From Sphingorhabdus lutea (GTDB lineage Bacteria; Pseudomonadota; Alphaproteobacteria; Sphingomonadales; Sphingomonadaceae), in the NCBI RefSeq assembly GCF_001889025.1, contig NZ_CP018154.1:2036501-2100500 (forward strand): DNA of 64,000 bases, read 5' to 3'. The position numbers and the translations under genes were made by a program. The notes below the pieces were generated by a model that searched no databases, was not told the DNA's origin, and worked only from the letters and a program-made list of their open reading frames with translations. Below, one piece after another: positions 1 through 9,537 of this stretch (its first letter is position 1; each line of letters begins with the position of its first letter).

Positions 1-176
1 CATGACCCTGCAAATGGCTCCACCAATCTTTCCCCCGAAGGCAGGACAGGCAATATATGACTGATAACCCTATGCTTATTGCCAGCCCATTTTAAAAATG
101 GTTTACGTCCGATATTATTAACAATTTGATTCATATTTTTTGATAGCAGTCGAAAATCGAAAACGAAACGCATTTC

Positions 177-617
177 TCACCCCAAATCAGGGGGGATCCA
201 GCCGCGTCTTGCCGCCACGCTAAATAATGTGTCGCGCGTATAAAATTTTAACAACCAATTGCTGTGCCCATATTCATGCCCCATCATATCCGCCAAAATA
301 TCGGCCAAGGGGGTGTTCGCGCTATATTGCGCCATAAATTTGTCCGTCACATCCAATGACATCATCGTGATGCTGTGATGATATCCGCTTTTATCATCAT
401 TGACCACGCCCGTTGCCTGATTATAGGCGCGGATGATGTCCGGCATGGCGGCCTTTGCCACCGCCAGCCCCATTTTACGCACAAGGTATAGCGCGGCGGC
501 AAAATGCGCCTCATGCGTCCAATCGCTTTTCGGCCAGCTAAGATCATTTAACCCGCCATAAAGTTTTTCAAAATCGCTTTCCTGTGTAAAGGCAGCGTTA
601 AAAGACGGCTTTGGCAC
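177..617 (-). CDS. conserved hypothetical protein, 146 aa
   Basis: I cannot assign a function. The product is small and soluble, with no signal peptide or membrane segment. A recognisable pattern, WTHEAHF near residue 33 and GYHHS near residue 78, recurs in a conserved hypothetical family of Proteobacteria. The paired histidines could bind metal, but that is inference. The start is GTG at 615-617, inside the 3' end of the upstream DUF885 gene: the two reading frames overlap by 20 bases, which suggests translational coupling and co-transcription. An internal start would shorten the conserved region, so the overlap is probably genuine. Confidence 0.7.
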   Translation of the reverse strand: MPKPSFNAAFTQESDFEKLYGGLNDLSWPKSDWTHEAHFAAALYLVRKMGLAVAKAAMPDIIRAYNQATGVVNDDKSGYHHSITMMSLDVTDKFMAQYSANTPLADILADMMGHEYGHSNWLLKFYTRDTLFSVAARRGWIPPDLG

Positions 618-2355
618 TTTCTTCTTTCATCATTGCTTTGCGGACCATGGGGATGGGCGGCCCGCCATAGGATAGGAATTCATCATGAAATGCCTTCCAA
701 TTTTTTTGCCCCTGTGCGCCGCCATTTTGCTTTGCGGTCCAATCGGCGCGAAGTTTCCTAATCATCAATTTACCCAGTGTGTAGTTAAGATAGGCGGGAT
801 CATATGTGCCCCGCGCCGCCTGTTGCATGGCGGTGCCGGCATCTTGATAACATTCATTTTTGAAAAGTTCCTGACTTTGCGTCACGCTCAACCCACGGGC
901 GTGCAGGCCAATGGCGGAAAGATAGCGGCAATTACGCAGCAACGCATTGGTTAATTGCCCAACATGGGTTTCGGGATCGGCCACGCCATTTTCACCGTTC
1001 AGCCCCGCCTCTACCATCATTTCTTCGCCATAATGCGCCCATCCCTCGGCAAAGGCATAGCCAACAAATAATTTGCCGATAATGCTTTTTGAACGGTTGC
1101 TATGCAAAAATTGCAAAAAATGCCCTGGCCAAATTTCATGCACCGACGTGCCGAGCAGATCCTTTTTGCCTGGAATAAATGCCGCGCGGGTTTCCGCATC
1201 CCAACTTGGATCGGGCGGAGAAATATAATAGGTGCTGGGCAATCCCGTTTCATATGGCCCAGGAATGATGATATAGGCGCTATTTTGCCGGTTATAGGGC
1301 GGGGATTCCTCCACCAATGCCTGTTCTGTCCCTGGAATAGTGACCAGATCATTTTTAATCAAAAATTCACGCAGTGGCGGCAATTGGTCGCGTGCCTCCT
1401 GCACTGGTCCTTTTTCCGGTTTATTCGCGGCCATTTTTGCCATGCAATCGGCAAGGCTGGCCAAGGGGGCGAATTTTGCACAGGCGGCCTTTAACGCATC
1501 CTGATTTCGTTTCAAATCCGCGCGGCCCACTGCCTCCAACTCATCCAAGGGAATACCTACCCCCTCGGTGCGCAGCAGCATATTGGAAAATTTCTGCCCG
1601 CCCAGCGCATATCCATCGGCGGTTGCAGGCTTTGATTGTATATGCAGCGAAAGGCTGGTCATCGCGGCCGATGCCTTGGCCACCGATGCATCAAATATTT
1701 TTTGCAGTTCATCATTTTTCACATCGGCAAAGGCGGCCTTTGCATCGCCGCCATAATATGCAGCAAAACCATCAAATCCCGCCACGCCCAATTTCAAAAA
1801 TGTCGCAGGCAGCGGCAATTTCAAATTGCCCTTTATCTGCTCAGCGGCGGCGGGAATATTGTCCAAATATTTAATAAACGCCTTCATCCGCGTTTCTTTA
1901 TTGGCATATTCGCGCGAAATATACACATCGGGATCAAGTGTATTGATATAAAATGCGGGGTTATTATGCGGTTGGTCCGCCTCCTCCATCCAAAACAGCT
2001 CAGCATCCATCACGCTGATTAAATAATCACGTTCAAATTTCTGCTCATCGGTTAATTTGCTATCATCCAATGCCTTGGCATCGGATATTGCCTTTTTACG
2101 AAAATCAATTTGCGCCTTTAATCCCTCGGGCGACCAATTGGGCAATTGACCGTCAAATTCATGCTTTCCCTGATTTACCGCAAATGTCGGGTTGACCTTA
2201 AAATATCCGGTCAAAAAACCATCCACATATTTGCCCCAAATATTGCTGGTATCAACGGTCATGGAGTTTTCAACATTATCCACCTTTTTACATGCGGTAA
2301 CGCCCGTAAAGGCAATTGTGGATACAGCCAAAATAAGCGTAAATTTCTTCATCAT
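598..2355 (-). CDS. DUF885 family lipoprotein, putative zinc metallohydrolase
   Basis: A 585-residue protein of the DUF885 family, related to gluzincin-type metallopeptidases. The N-terminus is a lipoprotein signal with hydrophobic core and lipobox GVTAC near residue 22, so the mature protein should be membrane-anchored facing the periplasm. The putative zinc site is HEIWPGH at residues 406-412, followed by EGWAHYGEE near 437, which would supply the third ligand. Length is normal for the family. The substrate is unknown; peptidase activity is inferred from the motif only. It is the first gene of a probable two-gene unit with the overlapping 146-residue gene downstream. Confidence 0.85.
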   Translation of the reverse strand: MMKKFTLILAVSTIAFTGVTACKKVDNVENSMTVDTSNIWGKYVDGFLTGYFKVNPTFAVNQGKHEFDGQLPNWSPEGLKAQIDFRKKAISDAKALDDSKLTDEQKFERDYLISVMDAELFWMEEADQPHNNPAFYINTLDPDVYISREYANKETRMKAFIKYLDNIPAAAEQIKGNLKLPLPATFLKLGVAGFDGFAAYYGGDAKAAFADVKNDELQKIFDASVAKASAAMTSLSLHIQSKPATADGYALGGQKFSNMLLRTEGVGIPLDELEAVGRADLKRNQDALKAACAKFAPLASLADCMAKMAANKPEKGPVQEARDQLPPLREFLIKNDLVTIPGTEQALVEESPPYNRQNSAYIIIPGPYETGLPSTYYISPPDPSWDAETRAAFIPGKKDLLGTSVHEIWPGHFLQFLHSNRSKSIIGKLFVGYAFAEGWAHYGEEMMVEAGLNGENGVADPETHVGQLTNALLRNCRYLSAIGLHARGLSVTQSQELFKNECYQDAGTAMQQAARGTYDPAYLNYTLGKLMIRKLRADWTAKQNGGAQGQKNWKAFHDEFLSYGGPPIPMVRKAMMKEESAKAVF

Positions 2356-2491
2356 ATCGCCCCCTTAATCAATAATCACCAATAGGATGGGCCGAAACAT
2401 TATAAAATACCAGAAAAAACGCACCGCAATTTATATCTGAATAGAAAAGATTGATTGTACCAAGAGCCATATAATATTAGCTATCATCAAT

Positions 2492-3781
2492 ATGACAACT
2501 TCCCCGCATCCATTCACCATTCCAAATTTTCGCGCATATTGGTTTGCGCGATTGGCATCCATGCTCGCGCTATATTCCATGATGTTAATATTAAATTGGC
2601 AGGCATATAATATCGCCCGTGAAACCATGGGCATTGGCGGCGCATCGGCGCGATTGGGGCTTATCGGTTTATTGCAATTTGCGCCCCTATTCGTCCTTAC
2701 CCCACTTGTCGGGTGGGTGGCGGACCGTATGGACCGGCGGCTGGTCGCGCGCATCGTGCTTGCCGGTCAGGCAGGGATTGCGGCATTGCTGGCATATTTG
2801 ACCTATATGGACGCATTGACGCTGGGTTGGATATATGGGCTGGCCATTTTAATGGGAATAGCGCGGGCCTTTATTGGGCCAGCATTTGGTGCACTAGCCC
2901 CTAATTTAGTGCCGAAGGAAAGCCTGCCCACCGCCATTGCCATTTCCACCATTGCGTGGCAGGCGGGCATGTTAATCGGCCCTGCCATGGCGGGTCCATT
3001 ATTTCAAATTTATGCGCCCCTGCCCTATATGGTCAGCACGATATTATATCTACTTAGCTTATGCGCCATGTTGATGATTGGCGAAGTGCCCCGTTCCATT
3101 ATTGATAAAGGTCGCGGCCCAATTGCCCAAATTGCCGATGGCATGAAATATGTATGGCACAATAAATTGGTATTGGGCGTGATAACATTGGATTTATTTG
3201 CTGTTTTCTTGGCCGGATCAACCGCGCTTATCCCCGTTTTTGCGCGGGATATTTTGCAAGTGGGCGCAGATGGGTTAAGTTGGATGGCGGCATCCCCCGC
3301 CGCAGGGGCGCTTATCATCGCGTCTATTTTCAGCTTTCGGCCCATTCGCCATAATGTGGGCAATAAAATGCTGGGCGCGGTGTTCATCTTTGGCGCGGCG
3401 ACGATTATTTTCGGGTTCAGCCAATCACTTATCCTGTCCATGCTTTGCCTGATGGTGGCGGGCGGCGCCGATATGTTTAGCGTATATGTGCGCGGATCGT
3501 TAATTCAGCTTAATACGCCGGATGATAAGCGCGGGCGCGTTGGCGCGGTAAGCCAGCTTACCATTTCCGCATCCAATGAATTGGGCGATGCATTTTCCGG
3601 CGGGTTGGCGGCAATAATCGGTCCGGTGGCCGCAGTGATAAGCGGAGGCGCAGGTGCGTTAATCATCACCGCCGCATGGATGCGGGTTTTCCCGCAAATA
3701 GGCGCAGCAAAAAATTTCAATGCATCGCAAGAGGTTCTTGACGCAGAGCCCGAACATACCAAAACTGGCGATAAAGAATAA
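2492..3781 (+). CDS. MFS transporter (MFS_3, EntS-like)
   Basis: A 429-residue major facilitator with about 12 hydrophobic segments. The loop [14 protein letters not shown] near residue 73 is the MFS motif A between helices 2 and 3. Overall pattern fits the MFS_3 group, which includes the enterobactin exporter EntS, so export of a small metabolite is likely, but the substrate cannot be read from the sequence. The C-terminal tail after the last helix is short and charged. cysK follows after 14 bases, so the two are probably co-transcribed. That could hint at a sulfur-related or amino acid-derived substrate, which is speculation. Confidence 0.85.
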   Translation: MTTSPHPFTIPNFRAYWFARLASMLALYSMMLILNWQAYNIARETMGIGGASARLGLIGLLQFAPLFVLTPLVGWVADRMDRRLVARIVLAGQAGIAALLAYLTYMDALTLGWIYGLAILMGIARAFIGPAFGALAPNLVPKESLPTAIAISTIAWQAGMLIGPAMAGPLFQIYAPLPYMVSTILYLLSLCAMLMIGEVPRSIIDKGRGPIAQIADGMKYVWHNKLVLGVITLDLFAVFLAGSTALIPVFARDILQVGADGLSWMAASPAAGALIIASIFSFRPIRHNVGNKMLGAVFIFGAATIIFGFSQSLILSMLCLMVAGGADMFSVYVRGSLIQLNTPDDKRGRVGAVSQLTISASNELGDAFSGGLAAIIGPVAAVISGGAGALIITAAWMRVFPQIGAAKNFNASQEVLDAEPEHTKTGDKE

Positions 3782-3795
3782 GGAGATACCACCCC

Positions 3796-4713
3796 ATGAA
3801 AGTGAACAGCATTTTAGAAACCATTGGCAATAGCGCCCATATCCGCATGCAGCGATTATTTGGCGATGCCAATGTGTGGATTAAATCCGAACGATCAAAT
3901 CCCGGCGGGTCGATTAAGGACCGGATTGCATTGGCGATGATAGAGGCAGCGGAGGCCGATGGCAGCCTGTCCCCCGGCGGCACGATTATTGAACCAACAT
4001 CGGGTAATACCGGCATTGGCCTTGCCATGGTGGCGGCGGTAAAGGGATATAAACTTGTCCTTGTTATGCCCGAATCCATGTCGATTGAACGCCGCCGTTT
4101 AATGCTGGCCTATGGCGCGACATTTGATTTAACGCCCAAGGAAAAAGGAATGAAGGGCGCAATTGAACGCGCAATTGAGTTGGTGGAAAATACCGAAGGC
4201 GGATGGATGCCGCAACAATTTGACAATCCCGCCAATGTTGATGTGCATGTGCGCACGACCGCACCGGAAATATTGGCCGATTTTGCCGATAATCCCATTG
4301 ATGTGTTAATCACCGGTGTGGGCACGGGCGGGCATATTACCGGATGTGCAGAGGAATTAAAACGCCATTGGCCCAGTTTAAAGGTATATGCTGTTGAACC
4401 CGCCTTGTCCCCCGTTATTGGCGGCGGCCAGCCCGGCCCGCACCCTATACAAGGCATTGGCGCGGGCTTTATTCCGGGTAATTTGCACACACAGGCGATT
4501 GACGGCGTGATACAGGTGGATGCAGAGGATGCCAAGGAAATGGCACGGCGTTCTGCCCGTGAAGAAGGCATGTTGGTTGGCATTTCATCGGGCGCGACCC
4601 TTGCCGCCATTGCGCAGAAAATTAAGGAACTGCCCGCTGGCACAAGAATATTGGGCTTTAACTATGATACGGGTGAGCGTTATTTGTCCGTTCCCGATTT
4701 CTTGCCCGAATAA
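3796..4713 (+). CDS. cysK: cysteine synthase A (O-acetylserine sulfhydrylase)
   Basis: Makes L-cysteine from O-acetylserine and sulfide with pyridoxal phosphate in the cytoplasm. The 305-residue length fits the family. The PLP lysine is Lys41 in NPGGSIKDR; the phosphate and substrate loop is [11 protein letters not shown] near residue 70; the glycine-rich phosphate-binding loop [10 protein letters not shown] lies near 175 and the C-terminal SSGAT near 255. The start ATG has AAGGAG about 10 bases upstream. It lies 14 bases behind the MFS gene and ends at a strong hairpin terminator. A cystathionine beta-synthase-like activity is less likely, since no CBS domains follow. Confidence 0.93.
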   Translation: MKVNSILETIGNSAHIRMQRLFGDANVWIKSERSNPGGSIKDRIALAMIEAAEADGSLSPGGTIIEPTSGNTGIGLAMVAAVKGYKLVLVMPESMSIERRRLMLAYGATFDLTPKEKGMKGAIERAIELVENTEGGWMPQQFDNPANVDVHVRTTAPEILADFADNPIDVLITGVGTGGHITGCAEELKRHWPSLKVYAVEPALSPVIGGGQPGPHPIQGIGAGFIPGNLHTQAIDGVIQVDAEDAKEMARRSAREEGMLVGISSGATLAAIAQKIKELPAGTRILGFNYDTGERYLSVPDFLPE

Positions 4714-4734
4714 TTAAAAATATATTCTACGCAT

Positions 4735-4767
4735 AAAAAAGCCGGGCATCGCGTCCCGGCTTTTTTT
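4735..4767. terminator. bidirectional Rho-independent terminator
   Basis: A six-base-pair GC stem, GCCGGG at 4741 and CCCGGC at 4755, with an eight-base loop. It is flanked by six A on the left and seven T on the right, so it can end transcription from cysK and from the convergent acyl-CoA dehydrogenase gene. Confidence 0.9.
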
Positions 4768-4789
4768 ATTTATAATGTGCAAGGCAATA

Positions 4790-6592
4790 TTATGCTGCAG
4801 CAAACATTTCGGGATCAAGCGCCATGATGGCATCGCCGCCAGCTTCAATTTTACGGCGTAAAGAACCAGCATCGGGCATATAACGTTCGGCGAAATAACG
4901 CGCGGTGACCAATTTTGCCTCGTAAAATTTGCTGTCTTCTGCCCCTGCGCTTAACGCCGCGCTTGCCGCTTTGCTCATCCGCAACCATTGCAGGCCAAGC
5001 GCGACAATGCCCATAATGTGCATATAATGATGCGCACCTGAACCCACATTATTCGGGTTGGCCATGCCATTTTGCATGAACCACATTGTCGCCGCCTTTA
5101 ATTCGCCATTTGCTTTTTCAAGGCGGGTGGCGAAATCGGCCAATGCATCATTATTTTTGGCATTGGCGCATTCATCATCAACAATTTTGAACAATGCCTG
5201 CACCGCGCGGCCACCATTTTGGGCCAATTTACGGCCAACAAGATCCATTGCCTGAACGCCATTTGTGCCTTCATAAATCATGGCGATACGCGCATCACGC
5301 ACATATTGTTCCATGCCCCATTCGGCAATATATCCATGACCGCCATAAACCTGTTGCGCATTGGTCGCGACATCATAACCTTTATCCGTGCCATATCCTT
5401 TGATAACGGGGGTAAGTAATGACAATAAATCATCGGCCATTTGGCGATCTGCTTCATCGGTCGCGCTGTGGATTAAATCGGCCTGTAACGCACCCCATAG
5501 GCAGAATGAACGCATCCCCTCGGTAAATGCCTTTGCATCCATCAACATGCGGCGCACATCGGGGTGAACGAACAAAGTATCTGCCTTTTCATTCAAATCC
5601 TCTGGTCCGGTTAAGGCGCGGCCCTGACGACGGTCTTTCGCATATTGCACGGCATTTTGATAGGCGACTTCGGCAATGGCAAGTCCCTGTTGCCCAACGC
5701 CCAAACGCGCAACATTCATCATGATGAACATGGCGGCAAGGCCTTTATTTTCCTCACCAATTAAATAACCTTTTGCCCCGTCATAATTCATTACGCAGGT
5801 GGAGTTACCATGAATGCCCATTTTATGTTCAATTGATCCACAGGAAACAGCATTGCGTTCGCCTGCATTGCCATTTTCGTCCAAAATAAATTTCGGCACG
5901 ATGAACAGTGAAATGCCCTTTACATTGTCCGGCGCATCAGGGGTTTTGGCAAGCACCAAATGGATGATGTTTTCACTCATATCATGTTCACCAGAAGAGA
6001 TGAAAATTTTGGTGCCGCTAATCGCGAAGCTGCCATCATCATTGGGAACAGCCTTTGTGCGGATAAGGCCCAAATCGGTGCCGCAATGCGGCTCAGTCAA
6101 ATTCATTGTGCCGGTCCATTCGCCCGACACCATTTTGGGGACATAGGTTTCTTTTTGTTCTTGGCTACCCTTGGCAAGGATGGAAGAAACCGCGCCGTGG
6201 GTTAATCCAGGATACATGGCAAAGGCGGTGTTGCTGCTGCCCATCATTTCTTCAAAAGCCATGGAAACAATATGCGGCATGCCCTGTCCGCCAAATTCTT
6301 CCGGCGCGGACAATGTGCCCCAACCGGCGGCGCGATACTGCTCATATGCGTCCTTAAAACCCTCTGGCGTGGTGACCGAGCCATCTTCATGACGGGTGCA
6401 GCCCTGTTCATCGCCCACACGATTTAACGGGAAAATAACATTTTCCACAAATTTGCTGCCCTCAGTCAAAATAGCCTCAATCATGTCCGATGACGCATTT
6501 TCAAATCCGGGAAGATTGGAATAATTATCAACATTTAAAACTTCGTTCAAAATGAACTTCATGTCTTTTACAGGCGCTTTATATTGTGGCAT
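4790..6592 (-). CDS. acyl-CoA dehydrogenase with C-terminal extension
   Basis: A flavoprotein that should carry out the first, alpha-beta dehydrogenation step of fatty acyl-CoA breakdown. At 600 residues it is longer than classical short-chain enzymes. The N-terminus (PVKDMKFILNEV) and C-terminal domain match the long form with an AidB-like C-terminal region. The FAD/substrate motif NLTEPHCGTDLG is near residue 160, and YGGHGYIAEWGMEQ near 430, followed by RDARIAMIYEGTNG, is the signature C-terminal motif. It lies 30 bases downstream of the MerR regulator on the same strand and is probably controlled by it. Chain-length specificity cannot be judged. Confidence 0.92.
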   Translation of the reverse strand: MPQYKAPVKDMKFILNEVLNVDNYSNLPGFENASSDMIEAILTEGSKFVENVIFPLNRVGDEQGCTRHEDGSVTTPEGFKDAYEQYRAAGWGTLSAPEEFGGQGMPHIVSMAFEEMMGSSNTAFAMYPGLTHGAVSSILAKGSQEQKETYVPKMVSGEWTGTMNLTEPHCGTDLGLIRTKAVPNDDGSFAISGTKIFISSGEHDMSENIIHLVLAKTPDAPDNVKGISLFIVPKFILDENGNAGERNAVSCGSIEHKMGIHGNSTCVMNYDGAKGYLIGEENKGLAAMFIMMNVARLGVGQQGLAIAEVAYQNAVQYAKDRRQGRALTGPEDLNEKADTLFVHPDVRRMLMDAKAFTEGMRSFCLWGALQADLIHSATDEADRQMADDLLSLLTPVIKGYGTDKGYDVATNAQQVYGGHGYIAEWGMEQYVRDARIAMIYEGTNGVQAMDLVGRKLAQNGGRAVQALFKIVDDECANAKNNDALADFATRLEKANGELKAATMWFMQNGMANPNNVGSGAHHYMHIMGIVALGLQWLRMSKAASAALSAGAEDSKFYEAKLVTARYFAERYMPDAGSLRRKIEAGGDAIMALDPEMFAAA

Positions 6593-6622
6593 TTTATTGT
6601 CCTTTGATAAAAATAATAAATA

Positions 6623-7069
6623 TTATTGGGAATTTTCTTCGGCTTCAACTTCTTCAACAACGCTGACAAATTCGGTTAATTCGTCAATAGCGCTGACAAT
6701 ATCTTCTTTTTGTTTATTCAATGTGGCGATGCGTTCTTTACATTTTTCAATTGTCACGCGGCGTTGCAAATTGCGCCCATCGTTAAGGTCATATAGGTCA
6801 ATCATTTCGCGAATTTCGGCCAGCGAAAAACCCACACGTTTTGCGCGCAAAATCCATGCCAAACGCGCCCTATCCCTTTTTGAATAAATACGGACCAACC
6901 CCTGACGCTCTGGCGCGATTAAGCCTTGATCTTCATAAAAACGAAGCGCCCGCGCGGTAACATCAAATTCCGTGCTTAAATCGGAAATGGAAAATACTTC
7001 CCTGTTCAGCTCATCCGGCGTGTCCAATGTTGCGTCTGCGCGCTTTATTTCCTGCCCGATATTGTCCAT
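6623..7069 (-). CDS. MerR family transcriptional regulator
   Basis: Start chosen at ATG 7067-7069 (MDNIGQEIKR), preceded by AGGGA; an upstream in-frame ATG at 7180 would lie beyond the probable promoter, so the longer version is unlikely. The 148-residue protein has the MerR winged helix-turn-helix (FSISDLSTEFDVTARALRFYEDQGLI, written here as motif ends FSIS and QGLI) then a long coiled dimerisation helix rich in Glu and Lys. There is no conserved cysteine set for metal sensing. Family members paired with acyl-CoA dehydrogenases (LiuR-type) control branched-chain or fatty acid catabolism, so this is a likely local regulator, sensing an acyl-CoA by inference. Confidence 0.88.
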   Translation of the reverse strand: MDNIGQEIKRADATLDTPDELNREVFSISDLSTEFDVTARALRFYEDQGLIAPERQGLVRIYSKRDRARLAWILRAKRVGFSLAEIREMIDLYDLNDGRNLQRRVTIEKCKERIATLNKQKEDIVSAIDELTEFVSVVEEVEAEENSQ

Positions 7070-7132
7070 CCTTCGTCCCTTTACATCAACCCAGTGGCGA
7101 ATAATTATTTCACCTTGATTCTGTATAAATAA

Positions 7133-7161
7133 GCCATAGTTTACGTTAGCGTAAACGTCAA
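7133..7161 (-). promoter_or_regulatory. MerR-type promoter with operator palindrome in the spacer
   Basis: Read on the minus strand: -35 TTGACG (7156-7161), a 17-base spacer, then -10-like TATGGC (7133-7138). The spacer is almost filled by a perfect inverted repeat, arms GTTTACG and CGTAAAC at 7139-7156 around four bases. An operator between -35 and -10 is the hallmark of MerR regulation. The inferred transcript begins near 7126, which leaves a leader of about 57 bases before the chosen ATG. Confidence 0.75.
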
Positions 7162-7243
7162 GCAAAACTTGTTGAACCATCTTATGAATTGATTAGGATA
7201 TAATTTCCTCCCATCATGCCAATTTATTTGAAAAAGGCCCAAA

Positions 7244-8401
7244 ATGAACAAAATATCAATTGCAAAATTACCTCTTTTGGCGGCTTCTCTATTGGCCTTT
7301 TCCTCCTGCAATGCGGCGGACGTGGATAAAAAAACTCCGGTTCAAGGCGCCCATAATATAGAGGCGGAAAAACCATTTAATGAAGAAATAATCGCCCAAT
7401 TTAACGAGCCATGGGCAATGGCATTTGTGCCCGAAAGCCCTTATGCGCTTATTACCGAAAAGAGCGGCAAAATGCTGCTTTGGCGCGCGGATGATGAAAT
7501 TTTGCAAATCGCCAATGTGCCAAAGGTGGATTATGGCGGCCAAGGCGGCCTTGGCGATGTGGTCATCTCCCCCGATTATTTAAAAACGGGACATATTTAT
7601 TTTAGCTGGGTAGAGGCGGGGGAAAATGACACACGCGGCGCAGTAGTCGCACGGGCAAAATTAAGGTTGGATGGGGATGGCGCACCTGCGCTGGACAATA
7701 TCAATATTATTTGGAAACAATTTCCAAAAGTAACAGGCAGAGGTCATTTCTCCCACCGCATCGCATTTTCACCCGATGGGCGATATATATTCATTGGGTC
7801 TGGCGAACGGCAGAAATTTGACCCTGCGCAGGATATGTCGGCAAATTTGGGCAAAATAATAAGATTAAATTTGGATGGCAGCATCCCGCAGGATAATCCA
7901 TTTGCTGCACAAGGCGGCATTGCCGCGCAAATTTGGTCGCTTGGCCACCGAAATATATTGGGCATCACTTTTGATTTGCATGGCAATTTATGGAATCAGG
8001 AAATGGGGCCTGCTGGCGGAGATGAGCTGAACCTTGTTCAAAAAGGCGCAAATTACGGATATCCCACTGTGTCCAATGGCGACCATTATGACGGCAGAGA
8101 TATTCCAGATCATAGCGCAAAAGACGGTTTTGAAGCCCCCGCCCTTTGGTGGAATCCGGCGGTATCGCCGGGCGGGTTAATGACATATAATGGTAATTTA
8201 TTTCCCCAATGGCGCGGCTCATTATTTATGGGCGGGCTTGGCGCACAAAGCCTTATCCGCATCAAATTAAATGGCAAGAAGGCTGAAAAGGGCGAACAAT
8301 GGAATATGGAAATGCGCGTAAGGGAGGTTGAAAATGGCCCCGACGGCGCAATTTGGATATTGGAAGATGGCGGCAAAATGATACGGCTTACCCCAAAATA
8401 A
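7244..8401 (+). CDS. PQQ-dependent sugar dehydrogenase (aldose dehydrogenase family) lipoprotein
   Basis: A 385-residue soluble-type glucose/aldose dehydrogenase (YliI/Asd-like, GSDH fold). It would oxidise sugars in the periplasm with PQQ. The lipoprotein signal ends in the lipobox AFSSC near residue 22. Family landmarks are FNEPWAMAFVPE near 54, the turn YGGQGGLGDVVISPDY near 100, GRGHFSHRIAFSPDGRY near 167 (the histidine corresponds to the catalytic base) and SLGHRNILGITFD near 235, with a closing NGPDGAIWILEDG. No PQQ synthesis genes are in the window. It is monocistronic by its surroundings and faces away from the MerR gene. Confidence 0.88.
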   Translation: MNKISIAKLPLLAASLLAFSSCNAADVDKKTPVQGAHNIEAEKPFNEEIIAQFNEPWAMAFVPESPYALITEKSGKMLLWRADDEILQIANVPKVDYGGQGGLGDVVISPDYLKTGHIYFSWVEAGENDTRGAVVARAKLRLDGDGAPALDNINIIWKQFPKVTGRGHFSHRIAFSPDGRYIFIGSGERQKFDPAQDMSANLGKIIRLNLDGSIPQDNPFAAQGGIAAQIWSLGHRNILGITFDLHGNLWNQEMGPAGGDELNLVQKGANYGYPTVSNGDHYDGRDIPDHSAKDGFEAPALWWNPAVSPGGLMTYNGNLFPQWRGSLFMGGLGAQSLIRIKLNGKKAEKGEQWNMEMRVREVENGPDGAIWILEDGGKMIRLTPK

Positions 8402-8459
8402 TATGGGATAAACCGCAAATTTTCATCAATTAAATCATGGCTACTATACCATAATATTA

Positions 8460-9407
8460 TCAGTTCGTGGTTGTCGTTCCCGACAAATCGGCCAAAAATG
8501 CGCGAATTCGTTTTGCATTAACACCAAGGTCGCTTTGCCCCACGCGGCTGACCGAACGCATGTCGATGATGCTGCCCGTGCCATCTTCGGTGGGGCGCAC
8601 CCGCAGCACAATATCATCCTTGAAACGGAATAAAGTTGATGTCGCGGTCGCCTCTACTCGGCCTGTCGCAGGGTCGCTTATCGCTAATTCCCAACCGCGA
8701 TCCTCAACAAGACGCTCTGCCTTTGCCATAATTTCGGCAACCGGCTTTTCAATCCGCACCGAACGAATATCTGGATATGCCTCTTGATGGCAAACCGACC
8801 ATCTTTGTACCGGGGAAAGCCCATTTGCATTTTCACCGCATTCGGGGACTTTATCCAAATTATCCGCACGAATTTGCAAGGCAGAGAATGAAGGTGGATC
8901 AGCCAAATCGGTGGTAATGTCGTGAATGGCGGGCAATGTCGCGCCAGTATAAATAATGCTTAGCATCCAACCAACATAGCCTAAGGCGCTGCCCGCACCC
9001 AATATACGTAGTAAGCCAAATTTCTTTTTTTCCTTTTTACGGTCATACCAAAATCCGAAAAGAAAAATGACTATAACAGCCAAAGCGAGGAAAAATGACC
9101 ATTGGACACCCGTCAGTCCCTTTTTATAATCCCAAAATCCCCATCCGGTGCCAATTGCAGAGACCAATGCCCATAAAATGGCGCCAACACCGCCAAAGAA
9201 TATTAAGGTCCCACGAAAATCACGAAGCCAAAAATTATCCCGAATGCGCTTTTTTATCTGTACCGGAGCATTATCAGACCCTTGGACATTATCTATTGGC
9301 GGGATATTATCTGTTGGCGGGGCAGTATCTGCCCCCTGAACATTATTTACATCGTCCATATTATTGGCATTAACATTCTCACCAGATTGATTATTTTGAT
9401 CGTTCAT
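8460..9407 (-). CDS. DUF1499 domain membrane protein
   Basis: Start chosen at ATG 9405-9407 (MNDQNNQSGE), which has TTAGG upstream; a 33-base longer form is possible. The N-terminal 70 residues are low complexity, rich in Asn, Asp, Pro and Val with imperfect repeats of DNVQG and PPTDN. Three or four transmembrane segments follow, around residues 80-180. The C-terminal 130 residues form a DUF1499 domain (VRIEKPVAEIMAKAERL, RVEATATSTLFRFKDDIVLRV split here by mid-motif, MRSVSRVGQSDLGVNAKRI). DUF1499 has no established biochemical role. The gene points toward the sugar dehydrogenase and starts divergently from the TetA-like exporter. Confidence 0.82.
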   Translation of the reverse strand: MNDQNNQSGENVNANNMDDVNNVQGADTAPPTDNIPPIDNVQGSDNAPVQIKKRIRDNFWLRDFRGTLIFFGGVGAILWALVSAIGTGWGFWDYKKGLTGVQWSFFLALAVIVIFLFGFWYDRKKEKKKFGLLRILGAGSALGYVGWMLSIIYTGATLPAIHDITTDLADPPSFSALQIRADNLDKVPECGENANGLSPVQRWSVCHQEAYPDIRSVRIEKPVAEIMAKAERLVEDRGWELAISDPATGRVEATATSTLFRFKDDIVLRVRPTEDGTGSIIDMRSVSRVGQSDLGVNAKRIRAFLADLSGTTTTN

Positions 9408-9537
9408 TTTGCCTAACCCCATATAAATACCAAATGGCATTATTTTTATCTTGTCCCATGACTATCAGGCGGATTCTGTTGAAACAACAAAAAAGCATAA
9501 TATGGTGGACAATATGCCGCTTCGCTGACATTGAAAA

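Noticed and set aside
1..176. Possible C-terminus of a plus-strand gene at the left edge (frame 1 open to a TGA at 58-60, frame 2 to a TGA at 62-64).
   Set aside because: Two frames are open for only about 20 codons and neither shows a recognisable motif, so I cannot tell which, if any, is coding.
1374..1874. 166-codon antisense frame in the DUF885 gene.
   Set aside because: Low-complexity translation rich in Pro, Arg and His, typical of a shadow of a real gene.
7070..7180. N-terminal extension of the MerR regulator from an upstream ATG.
   Set aside because: It would run through the promoter and operator, has no conserved sequence, and the ATG at 7069 has a good ribosome binding site.
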